Below, one piece after another: positions 54,023 to 62,870 of a stretch of 64,000 nt of DNA. Under the pieces are notes generated by a model, which did not search any database, had not been told where the DNA came from, and was given only the letters and a program-made list of their open reading frames with translations. This DNA comes from Micromonospora sonchi (GTDB lineage: Bacteria > Actinomycetota > Actinomycetes > Mycobacteriales > Micromonosporaceae): positions 1 through 64,000 of the forward strand of contig NZ_BMNB01000029.1 of NCBI RefSeq assembly GCF_014646235.1, in the 5' to 3' direction. Both the position numbers and the translations under genes were made by a program. Position 1 is the stretch's first letter; each line of letters opens with the position of its first letter.

Positions 54023-55039
54023 GTGGAGACGCGAGCTGATCCGACGACGCGCTCCCAGCGCCTCGCCCCGGTGGCGGTGCTGGGGGGCGTGCTGGCGCTC
54101 GCCGGCTGCTCCGGCCAGGCGCCGTCCGCCCTCGACCCGGCCGGCACCGGGGCCGGGCGGGTCGCCGACCTGTGGTGGGTGCTGTTCTGGATCTCCATAG
54201 CGGTCTTCGTCGAGGTCATGGTGCTGCTGGCCTGGGCACTGCTGTTCCGTCGCCGCCGGGACGCCCGGGTCCGGCACGGGCAGCCGCTGCGCTTCGTGGT
54301 CGTCGCCGGCGCCGGGGTGCCGCTGGTGATCCTGGTGACGGTCTACGCCCTCGGGCTGCGTGACCTCGCGGCGCTGGGCGACGGCCCGGAACCCGGGGCG
54401 ACCACCATCGAGGTGACGGGCCACCAGTGGTGGTGGGAGGTGCGGGTGCCGGGTGTCGCCGGCGCCACCGCCAACGAGCTGCACATCCCGGTGGGGGAGC
54501 AGGTCCGGATCCGGTTGCGGACCGTCGACGTGCTGCACAGCTTCTGGGTGCCGCAGCTGATGCCGAAGACCGACCTGATCGCCGGGGAGGTCCGCGAGAC
54601 CTGGTTACGGGCCGAGCGGGCCGGCAGCTACCGGGGGCAGTGCGCCGAGTACTGCGGCACCCAGCACGCCCACATGGCGTTCCTCGTGGTGGCCGAGCCC
54701 CGCCGCGACTTCGACGCCTGGCTGGCCCGGCTCGGCTCACCCGCCGCCGGGCCGCAGACCGACGCGCAGCGACGCGGACAGCAGGCGTTCGCGCAGGGCA
54801 GCTGCGCCGGCTGCCACGCGATCCGGGGCACCGACGCGAACGGCCAGGTCGGCCCGGACCTGTCCGACGTCGGGGCCCGGTGGAGCATCGGCGCGGGGGC
54901 GGTGCCCAACGACGGCGGTCACCTGGGCGGTTGGATCGCAAACTCGCAGACGGTCAAGCCCGGCAACCACATGCCGCCGCAACCGGTGCCGGCGGCCCAA
55001 CTGCCGGACCTGATCGCGTACCTGCAGTCACTGAAGTGA
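54023..55039 (+). CDS. ctaC: Cytochrome c oxidase subunit II with fused cytochrome c (caa3 type)
   Basis: The product is 338 aa from GTG 54023. A lipoprotein signal (LALAGCSGQA), two transmembrane helices (about 48-70 and 88-110), and a cupredoxin domain with the CuA ligands (VLHSFWVPQ, then CAEYCGTQHAHM) are followed by a C-terminal cytochrome c domain with CAGCH (about 261-265) and axial Met in KPGNHMPPQP. It takes electrons from cytochrome c. The fused haem domain marks a caa3-type oxidase and requires the c maturation genes next door. Confidence 0.96.
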   Translation: METRADPTTRSQRLAPVAVLGGVLALAGCSGQAPSALDPAGTGAGRVADLWWVLFWISIAVFVEVMVLLAWALLFRRRRDARVRHGQPLRFVVVAGAGVPLVILVTVYALGLRDLAALGDGPEPGATTIEVTGHQWWWEVRVPGVAGATANELHIPVGEQVRIRLRTVDVLHSFWVPQLMPKTDLIAGEVRETWLRAERAGSYRGQCAEYCGTQHAHMAFLVVAEPRRDFDAWLARLGSPAAGPQTDAQRRGQQAFAQGSCAGCHAIRGTDANGQVGPDLSDVGARWSIGAGAVPNDGGHLGGWIANSQTVKPGNHMPPQPVPAAQLPDLIAYLQSLK

Positions 55040-55053
55040 GCGAGGGAGGAGGA

Positions 55054-56982
55054 ATGTCCACGACCGCCGCACCGGTGCCCGGCGCCAGCCGGGAGCAGCT
55101 CGACCGGCTGGAGGAACACTGGGGCGAACGACCCTCGCTACGGGCCTGGTTGACCACGGTGGATCACAAGAAGATCGGCCGACGTTATCTGGTCACCGCC
55201 GGACTGTTCTTCGCCCTCGCCGGCCTGAGCGCGCTGGCGATGCGTACCCAGCTGGCCCGGCCGGAGGCGGGACTGCTCTCCCCACAGGAGTACAACCAGC
55301 TCTTCACCATGCACGGCACAGCGATGATCTTCCTGTTCGCCACCCCGATGCTCTTCGGGTTCGGCAACTTCCTGGTGCCGCTGCTGATCGGGGCGCGGGA
55401 CATGGCCTTCCCCAAGCTGAACGCGCTGGGCTACTGGATCTTCCTGTTCGCCGGCCTGTTCATGTGGGCGAGCCTGCCCTTCGGGGCCGCGCCGAACGCC
55501 GGCTGGTTCGCCTACGTGCCCCTGACGGGCCAGCAGCAGACCCCGGGCCTGCACATGGACGTCTACAGCCTCGGACTGCTGTTCCTCGGGATCGCCACCG
55601 CGGCCGGCTCGATCAATTTCATCGTCACCGCGCTCAAGCTGCGGGCTCCGGGCATGTCGCTGAACCGGGTGCCGTTGTTCGTCTGGGCGATCGTCGCCAC
55701 CGGCTTCATGGTGATCTTCGCGTTACCGGCGCTGAACCTCGACAACGCCATGCTCTTCCTCGACCGCCGGTTCGGCACCCACTTCTTCGACCCCGAAGCC
55801 GGCGGCAACGTCCTGCTCTGGCAGCACCTGTTCTGGATCTTCGGCCACCCGGACGTCTACATCATCGTGATGCCGGCACTGGGCATCGTCTCGGCGGTGC
55901 TACCGGCGTTCACCCGGCGCGGCGTGGTCGGCTACGTGCTGGTCGTGTTCGCCATCGTGGCGATCTCGATCATCTCGTTCGGGGTCTGGGTGCACCACAT
56001 GTTCGCCACCGGCCTACCCCGGCTGTCCTACAGCTTTTTCAGCGCGGCCAGCACGATCATCACGATCCCGTCCGGGATCCAGATCTTCGCCTGGCTGGCC
56101 ACCATGCTGCTCGGCCGTCTGGTGGTCAGGGTACCGCTGCTGTTCGTGATCGGCTTCATCGTCACCTTCGTGCTCGGCGGTTTCACCGGCACGATGTTCG
56201 CGCTGACCGTCTTCGACCAGCAGGTCACGGACTCCTACTTCGTCGTGGCCCACTTCCACTACGTGCTCGTCGGCGGCGCGGTGTTCCCGATCCTCGCCGC
56301 CGTCTACTACTGGCTGCCGAAGATCACCGGCCGGATGTACCACGAGGGCCTCGGCCGGTGGGCGTTCTGGCTGGTCTTCGCCGGCATGCATGTGACGTTC
56401 TTCCCGATGCACCTGTACGGCCTGTTCGGCATGCCGCGCCGCGTCTACACCTACCCCAGCGAGCCGGGCTGGGACGCGTGGAACCTGGTCAGCACCGTCG
56501 GCTCGTACCTGCTGGCGGTCGGGTTGCTCCTGGTCCTCGCCGGGGTGGTGCACGCGATCCGGCGCGGTCGGCCGGCACCGCCGGACCCGTGGGGCGGCGA
56601 CACCCTGGAGTGGTCCACCGACTCGCCGCCGAAGCCGTACAACTTCGCGGTCCTGCCGCAGGTGCACAGCCTGCACCCGACCTGGGACGAGTCGAGCCGC
56701 GAGTCGATGGGGGCCGGCGCCGAGGCGGACCGGGTCCTGGCCGACGGCCGCAGAACGCTGCTCACCAGCGAACTCGACGGCCGGCGGGAACGGGTGGTGG
56801 AGATGCCGGCGTCCTCCTGGCAACCGTTGCTGCTCGCCCTGGCGATGCTGCTCTTCTTCACCGCGATGCTCTTCGCGTGGTACCCGGTGGCCGCGGTGGC
56901 CGCCGTCGCGGTGGCCGGCACCGTGGCGACCTGGCTCTGGCCGCCGCGTCGGCCCGAGCGGGAACTCGGGGTGAGCGCGTGA
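55054..56982 (+). CDS. ctaD: Cytochrome c oxidase subunit I with C-terminal extension
   Basis: The product is 642 aa, with GGAGGAGG upstream of ATG 55054. The haem-copper core has HG in LFTMHGTAMIFLF, CuB ligands and Tyr in FGHPDVYIIVMP, HHMFATG and the haem ligands in YFVVAHFHYVLVGG. The last 100 residues add a soluble stretch and two helices (SWQPLLLALAMLLFFTAMLFA; AAVAAVAVAGTVATWLW) that look like a fused subunit IV. It reduces oxygen and pumps protons. The stop overlaps the subunit III start. Confidence 0.96.
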   Translation: MSTTAAPVPGASREQLDRLEEHWGERPSLRAWLTTVDHKKIGRRYLVTAGLFFALAGLSALAMRTQLARPEAGLLSPQEYNQLFTMHGTAMIFLFATPMLFGFGNFLVPLLIGARDMAFPKLNALGYWIFLFAGLFMWASLPFGAAPNAGWFAYVPLTGQQQTPGLHMDVYSLGLLFLGIATAAGSINFIVTALKLRAPGMSLNRVPLFVWAIVATGFMVIFALPALNLDNAMLFLDRRFGTHFFDPEAGGNVLLWQHLFWIFGHPDVYIIVMPALGIVSAVLPAFTRRGVVGYVLVVFAIVAISIISFGVWVHHMFATGLPRLSYSFFSAASTIITIPSGIQIFAWLATMLLGRLVVRVPLLFVIGFIVTFVLGGFTGTMFALTVFDQQVTDSYFVVAHFHYVLVGGAVFPILAAVYYWLPKITGRMYHEGLGRWAFWLVFAGMHVTFFPMHLYGLFGMPRRVYTYPSEPGWDAWNLVSTVGSYLLAVGLLLVLAGVVHAIRRGRPAPPDPWGGDTLEWSTDSPPKPYNFAVLPQVHSLHPTWDESSRESMGAGAEADRVLADGRRTLLTSELDGRRERVVEMPASSWQPLLLALAMLLFFTAMLFAWYPVAAVAAVAVAGTVATWLWPPRRPERELGVSA

Positions 56983-57599
56983 GTGGCGGCGTGCGGGCGG
57001 CCACCGGGACGGCGGCGCTGACCACCGAACTGCCGGTCGGGCGGTCGACCGGTTGGTGGGGCATGGTGATGTTCGTCGTCACCGAGGCGACCCTCTTCGC
57101 CTGCCTGCTCGGCAGCTACTTCTACCTGCGCTTCCAGTTCGGCGCCCAGTGGCCGCCACCGGGGATCGCGCCGCCGACGCTGCTGAAACCGCTGGTGATG
57201 ACCGCCGTGCTGCTGCCCAGCAGCCTGCCCGTGATCTGGGCTGAGCACGGCATCCGCAGGGGGCAGCGTTGGCGGCTGCGCACCGGGCTGGCCGCCACCT
57301 TTCTGCTCGGGGCGACGTTCCTGGCGCTGCAGGCCAACGAGTACGCCGAGAAGCTGCGCGAGTTCACCCTGACCACCAACGCCTACGGCTCCCTGTTCTA
57401 CGTCATCACCGGCTTCCACGGCCTGCACGTGCTGGTCGGGTTGACCATGATCGGATGGCTGCTGGCGGCGTCCCTGCGCGGCGGCAGCTTCGGCGCACAC
57501 CGACACGACCGGGTGCGCAACGCCGCCATCTACTGGCACTTCGTCGATCTGGTCTGGGTCGCCATCCTGTTCACCATCTACCTGTCCCCGAGGCTGTGA
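56979..57599 (+). CDS. ctaE: Cytochrome c oxidase subunit III
   Basis: The product is 206 aa from GTG 56979 (GTGA overlap with ctaD). It has five hydrophobic helices, with EATLFACLLGSYFYLRF, the conserved Glu in ALQANEYAEK and GFHGLHVLVGLTMI, and the ending YWHFVDLVWVAILFTIYL. These are diagnostic for short bacterial subunit III proteins. It stabilises subunit I. Confidence 0.95.
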   Translation: MSGGVRAATGTAALTTELPVGRSTGWWGMVMFVVTEATLFACLLGSYFYLRFQFGAQWPPPGIAPPTLLKPLVMTAVLLPSSLPVIWAEHGIRRGQRWRLRTGLAATFLLGATFLALQANEYAEKLREFTLTTNAYGSLFYVITGFHGLHVLVGLTMIGWLLAASLRGGSFGAHRHDRVRNAAIYWHFVDLVWVAILFTIYLSPRL

Positions 57600-57994
57600 T
57601 GAGCGCGCATCCGGGTCCTCGGGCCCGTCTCGCCGGCGGGCTGCTGTTCTGGTACGCCGTGCTCGGTGGCGCGGTCGCCTGGGCGGTGCACCTGTTGGCC
57701 GGTTGGGGCGTCGACGAGTTGACCTGTGCCAGCGGGTCCGACCACATCGGCGGCGTCCCGCTGCGCGCCGCCGTCGGTGCTGCGGTGGCGCTGCCGGCAC
57801 TGGCCACCGTCGGTGCCCTGCTGGCCGCCGTGCTGCTCTGGCGGCGTACCCACCTGCCGTCCGAGGGCGAGGACCGGTCGGTGGGGCGGGGTCGGCTGCT
57901 CGCTGTCGTCGGCGTCTGGTCCAACCTGCTGTTCCTGACCATCATCGTGCTGGGCGGGGTCGCCCTGCTGGTGCTGCCGCCATGTCAGCGGTGA
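57599..57994 (+). CDS. Three-helix membrane protein of the oxidase operon
   Basis: The product is 131 aa; its ATG shares one base with the ctaE stop and its end overlaps ctaG by 13 bases. Three hydrophobic segments lie at about 12-35, 55-78 and 98-122, with two cysteines (ELTCAS and LPPCQR) on loop and tail. The sequence AVAWAVHLLAGWGVDEL is similar in style to small accessory proteins seen beside caa3 oxidases. No family name is assigned. Confidence 0.75.
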   Translation: MSAHPGPRARLAGGLLFWYAVLGGAVAWAVHLLAGWGVDELTCASGSDHIGGVPLRAAVGAAVALPALATVGALLAAVLLWRRTHLPSEGEDRSVGRGRLLAVVGVWSNLLFLTIIVLGGVALLVLPPCQR

Positions 57995-58872
57995 CCGCCG
58001 TCGGGCCCGGCGGCGGGGCAGACGTCGCCGACGGGATCCTCGCCATGCTGCTGGCCGCCGGGCTGGCCCTGCTCGCCGCCGGCTACGGCCGGGGTGTGCA
58101 CGAGTTGTGGGCCCGGCGCGGCGTCGGCGACATCCTGCCGCGCCGGCGAGTGGCCGCCTTCGGATCCGGTCTGCTCGCCGTGGTCGCCGCGCAGACCGAG
58201 CCGGTCACCGCACTGGCGGATCGCGGCCTCGCCGGGCACATGACCCAGCACATGCTGCTGCTGCTCGTCGCGGGACCGCTGCTCGCCGCCGGGGCCGCCG
58301 GCCTGCCGTTGACCCTCGCGTGCCCGGCGGCGCCACGTCGGCGACTCGCCCGTCTGCGGGTCAGCGCGCCCGGACGGTGGCTGCGCCGCCCCACCGTCGT
58401 CGCGCTGGCCGCCGGCGGCCTCCAGACGGTCGTGCTCTGGTGCTGGCACCTGCCCGTGGCGTACCTGGCCGCCGAGCAGCACCCGGTCCTGCACGCGGCG
58501 CAGCACGTCTGCTTCGTCGGGTCGGCCTGGTTGCTCTGGGCGCCGCTGCTCGGTGCGGCCCGGCACCGGTTGCCCGCGCCGGCAGGGATGCTGCTCCTGG
58601 TCGGCACCATGCTGCCGGCGTCCGCGTTGGGTGCCGTGCTCACCTTCGCGCCCCGGCCGGTCTACCCGGCCGAGGTCCTCGGCGTCGACCCGCTGGCCGA
58701 CCAGCAACTGGCCGGGCTGCTGATGTGGGCCCCGATGGACGTGGTGGCGCTGATCGCCACGCTCGCGGTGTTCCTGCGCTGGCTGTTGGCCCTGCAGCGG
58801 CACAACCCGGAGCGGGTGACCTCGCCGGATGCCGAGGGCCGGCGGGTGGCCACCGAGGGGGTGACGCCGTGA
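57982..58872 (+). CDS. ctaG: CtaG-type cytochrome c oxidase assembly factor
   Basis: The product is 296 aa with seven hydrophobic segments, the Caa3_CtaG architecture of Gram-positives. His-rich motifs HMTQHMLLLLVAGPLLA, WCWHLPVAYLAAEQHPVLHA and AQHVCFVGSAWLLWAPLL fit the conserved metal-handling positions. It is needed for assembly of caa3-type oxidase, probably copper delivery to CuB. It overlaps both neighbours. Confidence 0.9.
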   Translation: MSAVTAVGPGGGADVADGILAMLLAAGLALLAAGYGRGVHELWARRGVGDILPRRRVAAFGSGLLAVVAAQTEPVTALADRGLAGHMTQHMLLLLVAGPLLAAGAAGLPLTLACPAAPRRRLARLRVSAPGRWLRRPTVVALAAGGLQTVVLWCWHLPVAYLAAEQHPVLHAAQHVCFVGSAWLLWAPLLGAARHRLPAPAGMLLLVGTMLPASALGAVLTFAPRPVYPAEVLGVDPLADQQLAGLLMWAPMDVVALIATLAVFLRWLLALQRHNPERVTSPDAEGRRVATEGVTP

Positions 58873-59258
58873 ACCGTGGCATCCGTGGGCGGCTGGCCCT
58901 GCTGCTGGCGCTGCCGTCGCTGCTGACCGCGTCCGGCTGCGCCAGCACCGGTCCGCCTCCACCGCCGGAGGTACGCACCGGGCAGCCGGACCGCGGGGCG
59001 GCGCTCATCGCCCAGTACGGCTGCGGCTCCTGCCACACCATCCCCGGCATCGACCGTGCCGACGGCCTGGTGGGGCCGCCGCTGACCCGCTTCGGGTCCC
59101 GTTCCTACATCGCCGGGAAGTTGGTGAACAACGCCGACAACCTGCGGCACTGGATCTCCGACCCGCAGGCGGTCGAACCCGGTACCGCCATGCCGGACCT
59201 GGGGGTCAGCGCGCTCGACGCGCAGGACATCGCCGCCTACCTGTACACCCTGGACTGA
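58869..59258 (+). CDS. Monohaem cytochrome c lipoprotein
   Basis: The product is 129 aa from GTG 58869 (GTGA overlap with ctaG). A lipoprotein signal ends in TASGCAST. The single haem site is CGSCHT (near residue 55) and the axial Met is in GTAMPDLGVSA. ADNLRHWISDPQAVEPG is the usual class I cytochrome c helix. It probably carries electrons between the bc complex and the oxidase on the outer membrane face. Confidence 0.93.
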   Translation: MNRGIRGRLALLLALPSLLTASGCASTGPPPPPEVRTGQPDRGAALIAQYGCGSCHTIPGIDRADGLVGPPLTRFGSRSYIAGKLVNNADNLRHWISDPQAVEPGTAMPDLGVSALDAQDIAAYLYTLD

Positions 59259-59261
59259 GTC

Positions 59262-60152
59262 GTGCGTGCCCCGGGACACCGAAGGAGCACCGTCACGCGG
59301 GCCGTGACGGCGGGGATGGTGGTCGCACTGGCCGCCGGACCCGCCGCCCTCGCCGCTCCCGCGCCGACCGCCCCGCCGGAAACGGCCGCCTTGCCGGAAA
59401 CGAGCGCCCTGCCCGTACCGGCCGCCCCGCCGGAAACGGCCGCCCCGCCCGTACCGGCCGTTTCGCCCGGAGCGAGCGCCACGAGCGCCGAGCCGAGCGC
59501 GTCGGCCGGGTCGGGCCCGGGTCGGGAGCTGTACTGGCAGAAATGCGCGAGCTGCCACGGCGACCAGGGACGGGGCAGCCAGCGCGGCCCCTCGCTCGTC
59601 GGGGTCGGTGCCGCGTCGGTGGACTTCCAGGTCGGCACCGGCCGGATGCCCGTACCGGACGAGGTGCAGCAACCGCGCCGCCGCGCCGAGCCGGTCTTCT
59701 CCGCCGACGAGATCGCCGCCCTGGTCGAGCACGTGACCAGCTTCGGTGGCGGCGGCCCGGACATCCCCCGGGTGACCGAGGGCAGCCTCGGCACCGGACG
59801 GGAACTCTTCGCCGCGAACTGCGCCCCCTGCCACGGCGGCACCGGCGCGGGCGCGGCGCTGACCAACGGCTGGAACGCTCCGCCGCTGTACGAGGCGACC
59901 CCGGTGCAGGTCGCCGAGGCGATCCGGGTCGGCCCCGGGCTGATGCCGGTCTTTCCCAGCCAGGTCCTCACCGACCAGCAGGTGAGCGACCTGGCCGCCT
60001 ACGTGCAGCGGTTGCGCAGCGAGCGCCTGGACCGAGGCGGGAACCCGCTCGGGCGGCTCGGCCCCCTGGCCGAAGGGCTCGCCGCCTGGGTGGTGGCCCT
60101 GGGCCTGCTCGTCGCCGCGGCCCGCTGGCTGGGCCGGAGGGCCGGCGAGTGA
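59262..60152 (+). CDS. qcrC: Dihaem cytochrome c, QcrC-like, C-terminally anchored
   Basis: The product is 296 aa. A signal peptide (about 8-30) is followed by a Pro/Ala/Glu-rich linker of about 50 residues with repeated PPETAA and LPVPAA segments, and two cytochrome c domains (CASCHG and CAPCHG). A C-terminal helix (VVALGLLVAAARWLG) anchors it. This is the layout of actinobacterial QcrC, the cytochrome cc that replaces cytochrome c1. It overlaps the Rieske gene start by 4 bases. Confidence 0.9.
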   Translation: MRAPGHRRSTVTRAVTAGMVVALAAGPAALAAPAPTAPPETAALPETSALPVPAAPPETAAPPVPAVSPGASATSAEPSASAGSGPGRELYWQKCASCHGDQGRGSQRGPSLVGVGAASVDFQVGTGRMPVPDEVQQPRRRAEPVFSADEIAALVEHVTSFGGGGPDIPRVTEGSLGTGRELFAANCAPCHGGTGAGAALTNGWNAPPLYEATPVQVAEAIRVGPGLMPVFPSQVLTDQQVSDLAAYVQRLRSERLDRGGNPLGRLGPLAEGLAAWVVALGLLVAAARWLGRRAGE

Positions 60153-61015
60153 GCCGGCGGCCACCGGTGGCACCCGCCCCGTCCGGCGTCAACCGACGGA
60201 TCATCCTCTCCTTCCTGGCCAGCGCCGCCGGCGCGATCGGCTTCGCGGTCACCTACGGTCTCGGCGGTCACACCCAGTGGGAGGGGGTGTGTCTGGCGGT
60301 GGCCTTCGCCGGCCTGGCGATCGGCCTGGCGATCTGGGGCCGGCGGCTGGTTCCCGTCGGCGGCTACGTCGAGGAGCACGAGGGTTTCACCCCGCCGCCG
60401 GACGAGAAGCCGCTGACCGCCGCAGCGTTGAGCGCGCCGGACAGTCCGATCCGTCGGCGTGGCCTGCTCGCCGCGCTCGGTCTGGCGCTGACCGCGCTCG
60501 GCGTCGCGGCCCTGTTCCCGCTCCGGTCCCTGCTGCCGTGGGATCGCGCCCGGCCCGTGCGGGCCCGCATGGAAACCCCCTGGGGGCCGGGGGTACGACT
60601 GCTGACCGCCGGCGGCCAGCCGTTGCGCCCCGGCGACGTGCCGGCCGGCACGGTGGTCGGCGTGTTCCCAGAGGGCGGGACCGACGCGGGCGACGCCCCG
60701 GCCTTCGCCGTACGGCTGCAGCCGGAGCGGTTCACCCGACCGCCGTCGGCCGGCCACCTCGACGGGCTGGTCGTCTACTCGCTGCTCTGCACCCACGCCG
60801 GCTGCCCGGTGCGGCTCTATCTGAAGGGCACCGGCCGGATGCTCTGCCCGTGCCACCAGTCCTCCTTCGATCTGTTCGCCGACGCCGAACCCGTCGCCGG
60901 CCCGGCCGCCCGGCGACTGCCCGGCCTGCCCGTCGCGGTCGACGCGGACGGCTACCTGCGCGCCACCGGCGACTTCACCGCACCGCCGGGCGCGGGATTC
61001 TGGAACCGACCATGA
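60149..61015 (+). CDS. qcrA: Rieske iron-sulphur protein, QcrA-like
   Basis: The product is 288 aa from GTG 60149. Two hydrophobic segments near the N-terminus (about 15-70) and one after RRRGLLAALGLALTALGVAA form the actinobacterial three-helix anchor. The cluster-binding motifs are CTHAGCPV (about residue 213) and CPCHQSSFD (about 232), both complete. It accepts electrons from quinol in the bc complex. ATGA overlap with the cytochrome b gene. Confidence 0.94.
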   Translation: MSRRPPVAPAPSGVNRRIILSFLASAAGAIGFAVTYGLGGHTQWEGVCLAVAFAGLAIGLAIWGRRLVPVGGYVEEHEGFTPPPDEKPLTAAALSAPDSPIRRRGLLAALGLALTALGVAALFPLRSLLPWDRARPVRARMETPWGPGVRLLTAGGQPLRPGDVPAGTVVGVFPEGGTDAGDAPAFAVRLQPERFTRPPSAGHLDGLVVYSLLCTHAGCPVRLYLKGTGRMLCPCHQSSFDLFADAEPVAGPAARRLPGLPVAVDADGYLRATGDFTAPPGAGFWNRP

Positions 61016-62736
61016 TCATGGACAGGCTGGCCCGCGCGCTCGACGACCGGTTGCGGCTGTCCCCGCTGACCCGCCGGGCGCTGGCGAAGGTCTTTCCGGA
61101 CCACTGGTCGTTCATGCTCGGCGAGATCGCGCTCTACTCCTTCGTCGCGCTGGTGCTCACCGGCGTCTACCTGACCCTGTTCTTCGACCCGAGCTCCGCC
61201 GACCGGGTCTACCAGGGCTCGTACGCGCCGCTGGACGGCACCACCACCTCGGCCGCGTACGCCTCGACGGTGCGGCTGAGCTGGGACGTACGGGCTGGCC
61301 TGCTGATCCGGCAGACCCACCACTGGGCGGCCCTGATCTTCGTCGCCGCGATCCTGGTGCACCTGGTACGGATCTTCTTTACCGGCGCGTTCCGCAAGCC
61401 CCGGGAGACGAACTGGCTGGTCGGCGTCACCATGCTGATGCTGGCCTTGGCCAACGGGTTCACCGGCTACTCCCTGCCCGACGACCTGCTCTCCGGCCTC
61501 GGCCTACGGATCATCGTCTCGGTGGTGGAGTCGATCCCGCTGGTCGGCTCGTGGCTGGTCTTCCTCGGCCTCGGCGGCGAGTTCCCCTCCGACGAGATGA
61601 TCCCGCGAATGTTCGTCAGCCACGTGCTGCTGGTGCCCGCGCTGCTGGTCGCGCTCGTCTCGCTGCACCTGGCGATGATCGTGCGGCAGAAACACGCCCA
61701 GTTCCCCGGCCCCGGCCGCACCGAACACAACGTGGTCGGCTCCCGGCTCTACCCCAGCTACGCCCTGCGGTCGCTGGCGCTGTTCGCGTGGGTGCTGGCG
61801 GTGCTCTTCGCCCTCGGCGGGCTGGTGCAGATCAACCCGATCTGGCTGTACGGCCCGTCCGCCCCCGACCAGGCCACCTCGCCCGCCCAACCGGACTGGT
61901 ACGTGGCCTGGGGCGACGGAGCGCTGCGGCTGTTCCCGCCGTGGGAGATCCACGTCGCCGGTCACCTGGTGCCCGCGCCGTTCTTCCCGGGGGTGGTGCT
62001 CGGTGGCGTCACCTTCCTCGCCCTGTACGCCTGGCCGTTCCTGGAACGCTGGTGCACCGGTGACTGTCGCGCGCACCAACTGCTCGACCGGCCCCGTGAC
62101 CATCCGGTGCGCACCGGCGTCGGGGTGATGGCGTTGACCTTCTTCGGGGTGCTGGTGGTGGCCGCCGGCGACGACATCATCGCCCGGCTGCTGCGGGTGC
62201 CGGTGTACGACGTGCTCTACGTCCTGCGTGTACTGGTGCTGGTCCTGCCGGTGCTCGCCGGTGCGTTGGCGTTCCTGCTGGCCCGGGCGCTGCGCCGGGG
62301 CGACGCGGCACGCCTCGGCGAGCTGACCCGCGCCGATCTGCGCGCGGCCGGGCGGCGGGCCCGCGTCGGCGAGGCGCGGGCCGTCGACGAGTCGGAGCTG
62401 CCGGCACGGGACCGTCCGGGACAGCGGATCGAGCTGTGGCCGGACGGCGGGGTGTGGCGCTGGCGCTACCGCGACGAGCCGGCCGGCGTCACGCTCCTGC
62501 ACCACCGCGCGGTGCTGACCGAGCGGGAGGCGGCGGACTCGGCCCGACTCGCCTACCCCGGTGTCGACCATGTCGCGGTGCCGGGCCCGCCGCCGCCTCC
62601 GCCGCCCGGGCGGGTGCGCACCGCGCTGCGCCGCTGGGGCAACGTCGCCCTCGGCGTCACGTTGCTGGTGGCGGCCCTGCGCCAGCGCCGGAACCGGCAC
62701 CCCGGCGATGACGGGGACGGGACAGGGTCGAGATGA
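61012..62736 (+). CDS. qcrB: Cytochrome b of the bc complex, QcrB-like
   Basis: The product is 574 aa. The haem-b ligands are in helix B (RQTHHWAALIFVAAILVHLV) and helix D (SHVLLVPALLVALVSLHLAM). The Qo site has PDWY (AQPDWYVAWGDG) in place of PEWY, followed by PPWEIH. The C-terminal 200 residues contain further helices and a long soluble Arg-rich tail with a Pro8 run (PGPPPPPPPG) and a last hydrophobic segment, longer than canonical cytochrome b. It oxidises quinol. It is the last gene of the overlapped operon. Confidence 0.94.
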   Translation: MIMDRLARALDDRLRLSPLTRRALAKVFPDHWSFMLGEIALYSFVALVLTGVYLTLFFDPSSADRVYQGSYAPLDGTTTSAAYASTVRLSWDVRAGLLIRQTHHWAALIFVAAILVHLVRIFFTGAFRKPRETNWLVGVTMLMLALANGFTGYSLPDDLLSGLGLRIIVSVVESIPLVGSWLVFLGLGGEFPSDEMIPRMFVSHVLLVPALLVALVSLHLAMIVRQKHAQFPGPGRTEHNVVGSRLYPSYALRSLALFAWVLAVLFALGGLVQINPIWLYGPSAPDQATSPAQPDWYVAWGDGALRLFPPWEIHVAGHLVPAPFFPGVVLGGVTFLALYAWPFLERWCTGDCRAHQLLDRPRDHPVRTGVGVMALTFFGVLVVAAGDDIIARLLRVPVYDVLYVLRVLVLVLPVLAGALAFLLARALRRGDAARLGELTRADLRAAGRRARVGEARAVDESELPARDRPGQRIELWPDGGVWRWRYRDEPAGVTLLHHRAVLTEREAADSARLAYPGVDHVAVPGPPPPPPPGRVRTALRRWGNVALGVTLLVAALRQRRNRHPGDDGDGTGSR

Positions 62737-62870
62737 ACGTCCCGCGCCACGGGTATTGCCCAGCCCGTCCAACTTTGCCCGAATCGTCCGTAAACTGCGG
62801 CGAAGGTGAACAGCATGCATTGCCGCGGGGCATGAGGGGTCGGGCGAGCCGGCGGAACGAGGAGGACGAC